64,000 nucleotides of DNA from Piscibacillus sp052246295 (GCA_052246295.1 JBQQCO010000019.1), one strand, 5' to 3'; positions 24,735-32,638 are shown, numbered from the stretch's first letter. Made by a program: numbers and translations. The notes: generated by a model from the sequence alone, not told the origin.

Positions 24735-26090
24735 TTATACAATATAATACATCCCTACCATCAATAGATAGAAGACGCCATATAACATGAGTGCATATTG
24801 CCAGTTCATTTTCATCCCAACGTGGACGGAGTTTGTGTTAGTCAAGTTTCCGACCATTAAGTTCGTTGCCGATAGTGGCGAGACAAGAATCGTAATCATC
24901 CAACCTGATAGTAATCCGATACTTAGTAATAGATGATCACCTGCGAACAATGGGCTTGAGCTTAGCGTGATTGCAAGTGCCGTGTTCGTGATGATAGGGT
25001 GAACGCCTATAAATGATAGTAGGTTTACGACTAATGCCAACACTGGTAACAAGATTAACAAATGATTGATGCCGCTTACTTCAATTAAATAAATAATCCA
25101 CTCGCTTGCCCCAGCATCGAGAATCGCAACGCCAAACACACCAGCTGCGATAAACAACGACAATTCGTTACCCATTTTCGGAAGCCTGCCTTGTGTGTAA
25201 TCGAGTAATTCTTTTCCGAACGCTTTAGGTGATTGGTAAAACAATGACCAAACCGTTGATACGACAATCGCCATGATTGGAATAATCGTTAAAACCGATA
25301 AGTCAACAAAATGTTCAATGGTCATTGTAATGACAGTCATTCCGATGATAATCATCAACAATTCGATTAATTTGCGCTTAGCTTTTCCAATCGGAACTTC
25401 GCCTTCATTTTCTACAATTTTAATCGGCTCGCTAATTTTTCCCATTGTGAAGAGTCCAAGAATGAATCCTGCCAATGCAAAAACAAATCCATAAGGGAAG
25501 AGCTGCGCCCAGGTCACGTCAAAGTAAGATAAGATAAGTGCGATCGAAATAAAGTAAGGCGACCATAAGAAGCATAAGGAAAATCCTCTAACGAGTGCTC
25601 GGATTCGCGTATCACGATAGTCGATGAAGGAGGACGTTTCCGTTAAGTGATACATAATCGGGATGGTCCCGAGATTCATGACAGAGCCAATACTTAATAG
25701 GGTTATTTTTAAGTATGTATAGAGCTGCCTTGATGTTTTAATGTAGTAATTAAACACCGTGTTCATATAGTTTAAGTATTGGCCTGTCCGAATTGGAAGC
25801 GAGATTAATGGAACAAAGATAAAAATCGCCAGTAAGCCAACATTCTCTCGCATCCCATGGAAGAGCGTAATCAATCCATCACCATTTAAAAGCATCAGAA
25901 AGCTTGAAATGAGTAGTGTGCCGATTAAAATCATGGGTGTTTTTCCTAAATAAGGGATATAGGAAATGACGGTAATCGTGGCGAATAGACTGACGAGTAT
26001 TGGTAAAAGTTCAGAATCTAAGAATTGCGATGTTAAGTAGGTTAAACCCATGAGTAATGCTGCAACGGGTCTAATGATGATCCACTTCAT
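24735..26090 (-). CDS. Multi-pass membrane permease, paralogue of 21636-22958
   Basis: Hydrophobic protein of 451 residues with about 11-12 membrane segments, homologous along its length to the permease at 21636 (see the motif pairs there) but in a different setting. GGGAG precedes the ATG. The Crp/Fnr gene lies 66 bases upstream on the same strand, so the two may be co-transcribed. Substrate unknown; an organic acid is the best guess from the paralogue's operon. Confidence 0.72.
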   Translation of the reverse strand: MKWIIIRPVAALLMGLTYLTSQFLDSELLPILVSLFATITVISYIPYLGKTPMILIGTLLISSFLMLLNGDGLITLFHGMRENVGLLAIFIFVPLISLPIRTGQYLNYMNTVFNYYIKTSRQLYTYLKITLLSIGSVMNLGTIPIMYHLTETSSFIDYRDTRIRALVRGFSLCFLWSPYFISIALILSYFDVTWAQLFPYGFVFALAGFILGLFTMGKISEPIKIVENEGEVPIGKAKRKLIELLMIIIGMTVITMTIEHFVDLSVLTIIPIMAIVVSTVWSLFYQSPKAFGKELLDYTQGRLPKMGNELSLFIAAGVFGVAILDAGASEWIIYLIEVSGINHLLILLPVLALVVNLLSFIGVHPIITNTALAITLSSSPLFAGDHLLLSIGLLSGWMITILVSPLSATNLMVGNLTNTNSVHVGMKMNWQYALMLYGVFYLLMVGMYYIV

Positions 26091-26156
26091 GTTGATACTC
26101 CCTTTTAGTTCAAGTTAGTTAATATTATAGGTGTTTTAGTAGCTCTTGTCATGGCG

Positions 26157-26885
26157 TTAACTCGGGTCCATATATAAGGCTTGAATATAAGGTGGGTTTG
26201 GATCGTGTTCGACTAAGGAGTGATGGACATCGATTTGTTTTCGTTTAGGAAATTTCACAAGACCTTCTTCAGCGAGTTCATTTAAAACGGTGGAGACTGA
26301 CTCTCTGCTTGCTCCAATCATGTTGGCTAATTCTTGTTGGGTGATGGGTAATGTAATGGTGTAATACTCTTCATCTTGAGATGGCTTGTTGTATCGGTTG
26401 TGTAGAGACTGAAGAAGATGAATCACTTTATCTCGACAGTTGTCTAAAGCCATCATTTTAAGGCGTTGTTCACGTTCTTGGAGGCGTTCGCTTAGTGTTT
26501 CTAATGCTTTTTGAAATAAAGCTGGGTACTTGCTGGCTAGGGACATGAAGCTTTGTTCATCGATGGAACAAAAGTGGGTTGGTTCGATTGCCTCGACATA
26601 AGCGTCATCGCAGTTAAGGGAAATAGACTTCATTTTTCCAAAAGTACTGCCGGGACCTAAAATACTATACGTAAACTGTTTTCCCTCATCGTTCATTGTA
26701 TAAATTCTCACGGAGCCTTCTTTGATGAAACATAACTCTTGTTGTGTGGCGTCAGGTGTTCTAATGATATCATTTCTTTTGAAATGAGTGTGTTTAATAC
26801 ACTTAACCACATCTTGACTTGCAGGAGGTGTAACCTGGTCCAAAAAACCGATTTTCGATAGATACCACATCTCGTCGTATTTCAT
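26157..26885 (-). CDS. Crp/Fnr family transcriptional regulator
   Basis: Protein of 242 residues: cyclic-nucleotide-binding beta-barrel at about 20-130 and Crp-type helix-turn-helix at about 160-215 (QQELANMIGASRESVSTVLN). Cys residues are scattered (Cys25, Cys47, Cys87, Cys106) and do not form the N-terminal cluster of an FNR iron-sulphur sensor. The ATG at 26885 follows AGGAGG with seven-base spacing. The ligand and targets are unknown; the downstream permease is the likely target. Confidence 0.88.
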   Translation of the reverse strand: MKYDEMWYLSKIGFLDQVTPPASQDVVKCIKHTHFKRNDIIRTPDATQQELCFIKEGSVRIYTMNDEGKQFTYSILGPGSTFGKMKSISLNCDDAYVEAIEPTHFCSIDEQSFMSLASKYPALFQKALETLSERLQEREQRLKMMALDNCRDKVIHLLQSLHNRYNKPSQDEEYYTITLPITQQELANMIGASRESVSTVLNELAEEGLVKFPKRKQIDVHHSLVEHDPNPPYIQALYMDPS

Positions 26886-26983
26886 CAAAGTTCCTCCTAA
26901 AAATTTTTTATAAATGTTAAGTATCTAACAGAATTATATAATATTTTAGAATAGTATTAAAGATAAGTTATATGGGTTTATTA

Positions 26984-27066
26984 GAAAAGGCAAACTACTT
27001 GAAAGGGTGGGACGCAAAGCTAGTGGTCTAAGGGTGTGGGGAACCTATGATGGCACGGCTGCCTCT
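26984..27066 (+). ncRNA. c-di-GMP-I riboswitch (GEMM-I)
   Basis: Reads GGCAAAC, a CTACTT / GGGTGG stem with GAAA tetraloop, then GGGACGCAAAGC, GGTCTAA, a variable hairpin (AGGGT / ACCT) and a closing GGCA-CGGC-TGCC hairpin. All invariant GEMM-I parts are present. The base just before CAAA is G, as in c-di-GMP-selective rather than cGAMP-selective aptamers. A TATAAT box lies at 26937-26942. The CC of the closing hairpin (27062-27063) could instead pair, as CCTC, with the GAGG of the ribosome site at 27078-27081, which suggests translational control with ligand exposing the site. It precedes a SinI-like small gene. Confidence 0.93.
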
Positions 27067-27091
27067 TATGAAGTGGGGAGGAAAACGAACG

Positions 27092-27217
27092 GTGACGCTT
27101 TCAGAAAAAAGTGAAGTTGTTTTGTTGGATCGAGAATGGGTTGAGCTTATAAGAGAGGCAAAGAAGTTAGGGTTAAGCGTTAAGGAAATTGAGACTTTTA
27201 TAAAAGATAAAAGTTAA
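27092..27217 (+). CDS. SinI-like antirepressor, 41 residues
   Basis: Very small protein whose residues 11-33 match the Sin antirepressor domain: LLDREWVELIREAK then LGLSVKEIETFI, the same LDxEWxELxxEAKxxxxSxEEI pattern as Bacillus SinI. SinI-type peptides bind and disarm the SinR biofilm/motility repressor by swapping its dimer helices. GTG start ten bases after GGGGAGG. An in-frame ATG at 27068 would give 49 residues but has no ribosome site. It is directly downstream of a c-di-GMP riboswitch, so its amount probably follows c-di-GMP. No sinR lies in the window. Confidence 0.85.
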   Translation: MTLSEKSEVVLLDREWVELIREAKKLGLSVKEIETFIKDKS

Positions 27218-27300
27218 TATTTTCCTGTATATTCTTAACAACATTTTAGATGGCCTTCAATAAAATGGAGTAAAATCTATTTTATATTGGAGGTTTTTTT

Positions 27301-28245
27301 GTGGCGAAAATTCCAGTCATTATTGATACGGATCCTGGCATTGATGATTTCATGATGCTTATTGTTGGATTGGCACATGAAAAAATCGATGTTCGTTTAA
27401 TTACAACAGCTGCTGGCAACCAAGAACAGGATAAAACTTATGAAAATGCCTTAAGGATGGTTAGTTATCTAGGAAAAGATGTGGAAGTTGCTCGTGGCTT
27501 GGATCGGCCGATTTTTAAGGAGTTAGAAACTGCGCCAGATTTTCATGGTGAGACGGGGACTGGGAAAGTGCTTTTTCCTGATCCTGTCATCGAAGGAAGT
27601 CAACGACCAGCCATTTCAGCCATGTATGATGTTATTATGACTTCTGACGAACCGATTACGATTGTGACGAGTGGACCTTTGACCAATGTCGGAATGCTTC
27701 TAAATGCTCATCCTGAGGTAAAATTTAATATAAAGAAAATCTCGATTATGGGTGGAGCGGCAATGGGAGGGAATGTCATTCCGACAGCGGAGTTTAATAT
27801 TTATGCCGACCCTGACGCTGCAGAATTGGTGTTTCGCTCAGGTGTACCAGTCGTCATGAGTGGGCTTGATGCCACAAGGGAAGCTTACTTACTAGAGTCA
27901 GAGATTGAAGCGATTCGTGAAATTGGTACGGATTTAGCGGAAAAAGTGTATAAGATGTTGAAGTTTTATCAAGAAGCGGCAGAAGGATCACCATTTAATG
28001 TACCTTACTTTGAAGATGTGGTGAGGCTTCATGATGCGTGTGCCATTGCTTATGTGATTGACCCTAGTTTGTTTAGAGGAAATTTTTATTATGTCACGGT
28101 TGAGAGGGCGTCACCATTAACAGCTGGGACCACATTTGTGGATTATTTAAACACATTAGATATGCAGCCAAATGCATATGTGTTATATGATGTGAATCGC
28201 GATGAGTTAGTTAATTTGTTTTTCGATGCGCTTCACCAATACTAG
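27301..28245 (+). CDS. Inosine/uridine-preferring nucleoside hydrolase
   Basis: Hydrolyses nucleosides to base and ribose; 314 residues. The calcium-binding IDTDPGIDD signature is at 8-16, followed by the NPLT-like segment VTSGPLTNV (near 117-125), the MGGAAMGGNV loop near 149, EFNIYADPDAA near 162 and the C-terminal HDACA near 240. GTG start after TTGGAGG. Ribose released could feed the pentose phosphate genes of the window. Monocistronic as far as can be seen. Confidence 0.9.
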   Translation: MAKIPVIIDTDPGIDDFMMLIVGLAHEKIDVRLITTAAGNQEQDKTYENALRMVSYLGKDVEVARGLDRPIFKELETAPDFHGETGTGKVLFPDPVIEGSQRPAISAMYDVIMTSDEPITIVTSGPLTNVGMLLNAHPEVKFNIKKISIMGGAAMGGNVIPTAEFNIYADPDAAELVFRSGVPVVMSGLDATREAYLLESEIEAIREIGTDLAEKVYKMLKFYQEAAEGSPFNVPYFEDVVRLHDACAIAYVIDPSLFRGNFYYVTVERASPLTAGTTFVDYLNTLDMQPNAYVLYDVNRDELVNLFFDALHQY

Positions 28246-28316
28246 GTTGCACAGTGAGTGAATCTCTAGTATAATGCCCAATTGTGTGTTTGAGTTTTAA
28301 AAGAAAGGGGCATTCG

Positions 28317-28838
28317 ATGAGTTTCCCAAGATTATTAGAGTTGGAGTCTGAGAAAACTCAAGAAGAACGTCAAGATGAACTTGAGAATATGGAGTTTCAA
28401 GTCTTTCGAATGCGTGAAAATATGAAAGAAATCTCAAAGAAATATGAAATCGTCGGCATTGATCAAACGAAACAAGACCATTGGGTGATTGTGTTTAAAG
28501 ATGCGGATGATGAACAGGCACAGCTTATGGTAAATGATTGCGAAGGGCCGTTTAAAGGACATTGGGATTCTTGCATGCAACTAGAATTTAAAGATGAACG
28601 TACAGTTCATATTAATGATATAAAAGGGCCTGAAGATCGAGGCTATGGTTCAATTTTAATGAACCATTTAAAAGATTTAGTAAAAGAATTTAATTATCAA
28701 TATATTACAGGTGATTTGGTCGAACGTGATTGGGATCATTTGAACCGTTTGACGCACTTTTATGAAAAGCATAATTTTGATGTTGAGGTAGATTACGACC
28801 ATCAAAAAGGCGAAATTATTTGGTATGGTGATTTATAA
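28317..28838 (+). CDS. GNAT-like acetyltransferase fold protein
   Basis: Protein of 173 residues with an acidic helical N-terminus of about 50 residues and a C-terminal GNAT-like part: DRGYGSILMNHL (near 113-124, the acetyl-CoA pyrophosphate loop) and HFYEKHNFDV near 152. ATG at 28317 follows AAAGGGG. The substrate is unknown. The family match rests on the C-terminal half only. Confidence 0.65.
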   Translation: MSFPRLLELESEKTQEERQDELENMEFQVFRMRENMKEISKKYEIVGIDQTKQDHWVIVFKDADDEQAQLMVNDCEGPFKGHWDSCMQLEFKDERTVHINDIKGPEDRGYGSILMNHLKDLVKEFNYQYITGDLVERDWDHLNRLTHFYEKHNFDVEVDYDHQKGEIIWYGDL

Positions 28839-28842
28839 TGGA

Positions 28843-28873
28843 GTAGTTCAGTTTTAAACTGGACTGCTTTTTA
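28843..28873 (+). terminator. Rho-independent terminator
   Basis: AGTTCAGTTT and AAACTGGACT (one G-T pair), followed by GCTTTTTATT, just past the acetyltransferase-like gene. Confidence 0.75.
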
Positions 28874-28948
28874 TTATAGGTTGTCATGTTCGTATCGTTA
28901 TAGAAATTTTTTGGACTGTAAGTAATTTGAGTGCGATGAGCGAAGGTG

Positions 28949-29230
28949 GCGACTCCAGGTCGGCTAAAAGCGGCCACGTCCTGCACCTGCGATTACTCGG
29001 CGCAAACTTAGTCAATGAAGTAGTGCAAGTAGCATTTGTGGCCAACGCCGACACTAAAACGTCCAGTTCGTCGCGGGAATAGCACGAGCTGAGGGGCCAC
29101 AGGATGTGGGTCAGTTCGGCGTTGCAACACGGATGTTGCGAACTTAGCCGAACATCAATAATACCCGAACGAGTTGTACGAGTTCGGAGAAGTTGAAGTC
29201 GTGCCCACGGAAAGCGTCCACCGAAAGCGA
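28949..29230 (+). repeat. Dispersed structured repeat, copy 1
   Basis: About 280 bp, clearly homologous to 30594-30875 on the other side of the MFS gene. Strongly conserved complementary blocks are TCGGCTAA (28960-28967) with TTAGCCGA (29144-29151), CCACGTCCTG (28974-28983) with CAGGATGTGG (29100-29109), CAACGCCGA (29043-29051) with TCGGCGTTG (29116-29124), and the hairpin GCAACA-CGGA-TGTTGC (29124-29139). It ends with CGTGCCCACGGAAAGCGTCC, a tail I know from intergenic repeats of Bacillaceae. No coding. It fills most of the 28874-29336 gap. Confidence 0.85.
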
Positions 29231-29336
29231 ATCACAGCAACAATCAAAAAAACGGCCGATAATCTCGCGACTGGAAGGAAATTTTAATCATTTGATAAAA
29301 TAATACAATACATATAACACCGAAAGAAGGGTAACC

Positions 29337-30515
29337 ATGGAGGAGACAGCCTATTCATTTAGGGACAGGCGTTTTTGGCAGTTGTCACTTGGGTTAATGC
29401 TGGCATCTGTGTTTGTGTTTTCGAATTTATATATTGTTCAGCCAATCTTGCCTATTTTGGCTAAAGAGTTTGATGTTTCGGCTACGGAATCGAGTTTGCT
29501 ATTTTCGGTAGCATCTTTTTCATTAATGATTAGTTTACTAGCGTTTGGATTTATATCTGATCGAATTGGACGTTTAGGTATTTTAAAATGGACGATGCTG
29601 TTATCAGTCGTGCCGCTCTTCATCATGCCCATGGTGGATTCGTTTTATGCGTTGGTGTTTCTAAGGTTATTGGTTGGCATTTTTGCCGCAGGATTACCGG
29701 CTGTAGCGGTTGCTTACATCTCAGAAGAGGTGTCACCTGGCAGCCGTGCACTAGCTGTGACGATTTATATTGCAAGTAATGCTTTAGGTGGTATGGCCGG
29801 ACGAGTTTTTGGAGGCTTTTGGGCAGAGACATTTACGTGGCAATCGAGCTTTTATGTGTTAGGGATTTTTGGAGTGATTATTTCCTTACTATGTGTGTTT
29901 GTTTTACCAAAGTCACAGTACTTTATTAGTTCATCGAAGCCTTACTCAGAAGACCTTAAAGGCATGTTTATACATTTGAAAAATCCGAAGCTTATTTATG
30001 CATTCGTCTTCGGCATGATGATTCAGGTCAGTTTTTCAGGTGTATGGGTTTACTTGCCGTTCTATTTAGAAGGGGATCCATTTTTCTTATCCATTCAAGT
30101 CATTTCGTTACTTTTTTTAACGTACTCAATGGGGGTCGTTGGCTCGCCAATTGCAGGAAAGCTTGCGGATTTATATGGTACCGTCAAAATCTTGTTCTCT
30201 GGGCTGATCATTATGGTGCTTGGCGTGTTGATCACAGTCATTCCAAATGTCATTGTGATTGTCTTTGGGTTAGCCGTCATGTGTTTAGGTTTTTTCACAG
30301 CCCACTCATTGACATCTTCATGGGTTGGAGCAGCAGCTCAACACCACAAAAGTGGCGCAACCAGCATTTATTTGTTTAGCTATTATATTGGTGTAACCAT
30401 TGGCGGTACAGGGGTCGGAGTGATTTGGACTTCCATGGGCTGGACTGGCGTCATTTTGGTTTCGGCTATTTTGCCGTTAATGTCAGGTTGGTTTTTTTAT
30501 AGAAAAATTCAATAA
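29337..30515 (+). CDS. Major facilitator superfamily transporter
   Basis: Exporter-like MFS protein of 392 residues, about 12 membrane segments. Loop 2-3 carries the MFS motif GFISDRIGRLG (near 66-76). The PVVDSFYAL-like start of the second helix pair (MPMVDSFYAL) and the internal GKLADLYG repeat in the second half are visible. AGAAGGGTAACC precedes the ATG. Resembles the sugar-efflux/drug-efflux branch (AraJ/YgaY-like); substrate unknown. The gene is bracketed by two copies of a dispersed repeat. Confidence 0.88.
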   Translation: MEETAYSFRDRRFWQLSLGLMLASVFVFSNLYIVQPILPILAKEFDVSATESSLLFSVASFSLMISLLAFGFISDRIGRLGILKWTMLLSVVPLFIMPMVDSFYALVFLRLLVGIFAAGLPAVAVAYISEEVSPGSRALAVTIYIASNALGGMAGRVFGGFWAETFTWQSSFYVLGIFGVIISLLCVFVLPKSQYFISSSKPYSEDLKGMFIHLKNPKLIYAFVFGMMIQVSFSGVWVYLPFYLEGDPFFLSIQVISLLFLTYSMGVVGSPIAGKLADLYGTVKILFSGLIIMVLGVLITVIPNVIVIVFGLAVMCLGFFTAHSLTSSWVGAAAQHHKSGATSIYLFSYYIGVTIGGTGVGVIWTSMGWTGVILVSAILPLMSGWFFYRKIQ

Positions 30516-30593
30516 AAAGGGAAGAGGCTGGGACAAAAGAAAAGTAGCTTAACAAAAAACGAATATTGAGTTTTATTAGCGTAGTCAAAATGC

Positions 30594-30875
30594 GCAGACT
30601 CCTGGTCGGCTAAAAACGGCCACGTCCTGCGCCTGCGATTACTCGGCGCAAACTTAAGCAAAGATGTAGTACAAAAAGCATTTGTGGCCAACGCCGACAC
30701 TAGACCGTCCAGGTCGTCGCAGAACAGCACGAGCTGAGGGGCCACAGGATGTGGGTCAGTTCGGCGTTGCAACATGGATGTTGCGTATTTAGCCGAACAT
30801 CCTTAAACTCCGAACGAAAGTGAGTTTGGGGAAGTTGAAGCCGTGCCTGCGGAAAGCGAAGCATTTTGACGCAGC
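30594..30875 (+). repeat. Dispersed structured repeat, copy 2
   Basis: Second copy of the 280-bp element. All paired blocks of copy 1 are kept: TCGGCTAA (30606-30613) with TTAGCCGA (30789-30796), CCACGTCCTG with CAGGATGTGG, CAACGCCGA with TCGGCGTTG, and GCAACA-TGGA-TGTTGC. Differences from copy 1 fall mostly in unpaired parts and in the tail, which here reads GCGGAAAGCGAAGC. A third, very short tail relic is at 51859-51896. Confidence 0.85.
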
Positions 30876-30883
30876 TAAAAATT

Positions 30884-30927
30884 GAAGACGAATATTAGGA
30901 GTCAAGTTACTCCTAATATTCGTCTTC
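30884..30927. terminator. Perfect 19-bp inverted repeat hairpin
   Basis: Positions 30884-30902 and 30909-30927 are exact reverse complements around the loop CAAGTT. The left part is AT-rich (GAATATTAGGAGT). It can end transcription from either side; it contains the stop codon of the winged-helix gene on the minus strand. Confidence 0.8.
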
Positions 30928-31164
30928 TCTAAGGATAAGATATCTTTTGTCCCAGCCTCTTCCTTTTTCTGTTAAAAAATATTGATTTTGTTGTTCTTCA
31001 ATGAAGTTTGCTTCCTCGAGTTCACGTAAGGCACTTTTTACTTTGAAAACAGGAAGCTTAACACCTAACCGTATGTCTTGAAAGGTGTGGTCATGTTCAA
31101 TAACTGATAAAAATAACTCGAGTTGAGATGGTGCTAAAGACGTTTCGTTTTTACCGCATGGCAT
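30913..31164 (-). CDS. Small winged-helix-like protein (83 residues)
   Basis: Small protein with a predicted helix-turn-helix/winged-helix pattern (SQLELFLSVIEHDHTF, then KLPVFKVKSALRELEEANFI and a beta wing ending YFLTEKG). ATG at 31164 follows AGGTGA, which overlaps the peroxiredoxin stop; an in-frame GTG at 31173 is also open. It directly follows the peroxiredoxin gene, so it is in the same PerR-like transcript. Its C-terminus from about GWDKRY is encoded by the inverted repeat of a dispersed element, so the original end has probably been replaced. Target unknown. Confidence 0.6.
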   Translation of the reverse strand: MPCGKNETSLAPSQLELFLSVIEHDHTFQDIRLGVKLPVFKVKSALRELEEANFIEEQQNQYFLTEKGRGWDKRYLILREDEY

Positions 31165-31173
31165 TGCGTTCAC

Positions 31174-31827
31174 CTATAATTTTTTCTTAGCTAAATACCA
31201 GTCAATCACTTCGACGCTGTCATCGTTTGCGCGTTCTTCTGCTTGTTGTTGTGAAGCTGGTGGTGGAACTAAAACATCATCACCTGGCGTCCAGTTGGCT
31301 GGTGTTGATACTTGGTGCTTAACATTTGTTTGTAACGCTTCGACAAGTCGAACGATTTCTGCCATGTTACGACCTGTTGTTAACGGATAATAAATAATCG
31401 CTTTGATGACTTGCTTGTCGTCAATTACAAAAACTGCACGACTTGCTTCAGTACCACTATCATTTGGATGAATCATACCGTATTTCGTTGCCACGTCTTT
31501 ACTTAAGTCCGCGATCACTGGAAATTCAATTTTTGTGTTGAAGTTTTCTTCAATATTACGAACCCATGCAATGTGCGATTGATTGCTATCCACACTTAAG
31601 CCTAATAGTTCCGTGTTTAATTCTCTTAGTTTCGGGTAAATTTCTTGAAAAGCCACAAATTCTGTTGTGCAAACTGGTGTGAAATCAGCTGGGTGTGAGA
31701 ATAGTACTAACCACGACCCTTTATAATCTTCTAATTTCACCGGGCCATGTGTCGTAGTCGCTTCAAAATTTGGTGCCGGATCCCCAATACGAGGTAAGCT
31801 TACTGGTTGCTGTTGTTCTTCTGACAT
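31174..31827 (-). CDS. 1-Cys peroxiredoxin (Prx6 type)
   Basis: Thiol peroxidase of 217 residues reducing hydrogen peroxide and organic peroxides. The peroxidatic Cys53 lies in FTPVCTTEF. I see no other Cys in the protein, so it is a 1-Cys enzyme that needs an outside thiol such as bacillithiol. The C-terminal arm (about 165-217) with VLVPPPAS is the Prx6 extension. TAAGGAGGAATTCG precedes the ATG. The PerR-like box lies 20 bases upstream. The first gene of a two-gene unit with a winged-helix protein. Confidence 0.92.
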   Translation of the reverse strand: MSEEQQQPVSLPRIGDPAPNFEATTTHGPVKLEDYKGSWLVLFSHPADFTPVCTTEFVAFQEIYPKLRELNTELLGLSVDSNQSHIAWVRNIEENFNTKIEFPVIADLSKDVATKYGMIHPNDSGTEASRAVFVIDDKQVIKAIIYYPLTTGRNMAEIVRLVEALQTNVKHQVSTPANWTPGDDVLVPPPASQQQAEERANDDSVEVIDWYLAKKKL

Positions 31828-31846
31828 AAACGAATTCCTCCTTAAC

Positions 31847-31861
31847 TTATAATTCCTATAA
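31847..31861. promoter_or_regulatory. PerR-like box before the peroxiredoxin gene
   Basis: TTATAATTCCTATAA agrees with the PerR consensus TTATAATNATTATAA at 12 of the 14 defined positions. It lies between a likely -10 (TATAAT on the minus strand near 31880) and the ribosome site, a position suited to repression lifted by peroxide. Confidence 0.65.
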
Positions 31862-31960
31862 GTTTAGTATGATTTATTATATTCTTATCATAACAAAAGT
31901 GAACCAACATTCCAAAATGATTTGCATTAATTTTTGGAAAACTCTTTATGTTGAGGTGTA

Positions 31961-32088
31961 ATGTCTCATAAATTTAGTTGCGATGTCCTATAAATGTCTC
32001 AAAATACCCTAAAACGACAACGCAATGCCTTGTTTCTGCAAAATTCGATTCCGAAAAATCAAAGCTAATGTCCAAAAAAAACATAAAA
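31961..32088. repeat. Probable decayed 21-bp array G (core ATGYC)
   Basis: ATGTCTCATAAA at 31961, ATGTCCTATAAA at 31983, ATACCCTAAAAC at 32004, ATGCCTTG at 32025, CGATTCCG at 32046 and ATGTCCAAAA at 32068 are spaced 22, 21, 21, 21 and 22 bp. The cores are much weaker than in arrays A-D. An ORF from 31978 running into the DUF2188 gene is only an extension without a start signal. Confidence 0.5.
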
Positions 32089-32145
32089 ATTCCTCTTTTC
32101 AACCATATTATGAAAAGGATTAATAGAAGTAGAAGGAGGTTTAAC

Positions 32146-32397
32146 ATGTCTAAAGAGAAGAGCCAATATGGCGGTGGCCGTCCCGTTATGAAGGAAAATG
32201 GAGTGATTGTCCGTCGTAAAGGTGATGATTGGATTGTTCACATGGTGAATCAAGAAGATGACTATGAAACGTTTGATACAGAGAGACAAGCGTTAAAACG
32301 TGCTGATGAAATCTCAGATGAATACGAGTCGTATGTACAAGTTCGAGATGAAGAAGGGGACGTAGATGAGAATTATAATTATGACGATGTACAGTAA
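32146..32397 (+). CDS. DUF2188 family small protein (83 residues)
   Basis: Small acidic protein made almost wholly of a DUF2188 module (VIVRRKGDDWIVHMVNQEDD, then DTERQALKRADEISDEYESY, ending YNYDD). Function not established; relatives in Bacillus are stress-induced. AGAAGGAGG precedes the ATG at 32146 with ideal spacing, so the longer in-frame ORF is not used. Its DUF2188 module is also the C-terminus of the protein at 33576. A shared bidirectional terminator follows. Confidence 0.8.
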   Translation: MSKEKSQYGGGRPVMKENGVIVRRKGDDWIVHMVNQEDDYETFDTERQALKRADEISDEYESYVQVRDEEGDVDENYNYDDVQ

Positions 32398-32428
32398 AAG
32401 AGCAGTGGACAAAGTTTCCACTGCTCTT
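32398..32428. terminator. Bidirectional rho-independent terminator
   Basis: AAGAGCAGTGGA and TCCACTGCTCTT form a 12-bp stem around CAAAGTT between convergent genes. Confidence 0.88.
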
Positions 32429-32433
32429 ATCGT

Positions 32434-32637
32434 TTAACCGCCAAAGAAGAAGTCGACAACATTTCCTGCGGTTGAAGAGTTTTTGTTATAGAATTCGGAG
32501 TAGCCGCAGTTTTTACAGAAGACCACAATAAACTTATTGTGCTGAACATCAAACATTTTGGATAAACCAGTTCCAGTCATGGCTACTTCTTTTTGTCCAG
32601 CTTCAGTATGACCACATTTTATACAACCGTATGCCAT
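32434..32637 (-). CDS. Zinc-ribbon protein (zinc_ribbon_13 type), 67 residues
   Basis: Small protein with paired Cys motifs CIKCGH near the start and CKNCGYSEFY near residue 45, separated by TGTGLSKMFDVQHNKF, the pattern of the PF09855 zinc ribbon. Its role is unknown; relatives are often called nucleic-acid-binding. ATG at 32637 follows AAAGGGGGAAAATAAT, one base after the YitT stop, so both form one operon and are probably translationally coupled. Confidence 0.8.
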   Translation of the reverse strand: MAYGCIKCGHTEAGQKEVAMTGTGLSKMFDVQHNKFIVVFCKNCGYSEFYNKNSSTAGNVVDFFFGG

Positions 32638-32638
32638 A

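Larger units (their letters stand above)
30520..30963. repeat. Repeat unit bounded by a 21-bp perfect inverted repeat
   Basis: GGAAGAGGCTGGGACAAAAG plus A (30520-30540) and its exact reverse complement at 30943-30963 bracket the second copy of the dispersed repeat. The GAGGCTGGGACAAAA motif recurs at gene ends in several Firmicutes. No transposase is inside. The right end lies within the last codons of the winged-helix gene. Confidence 0.8.

Noticed and set aside
30509..30775. 88-residue minus-strand ORF over dispersed repeat copy 2
   Set aside because: Lies wholly inside a non-coding repeat; the homologous copy 1 does not keep it open.
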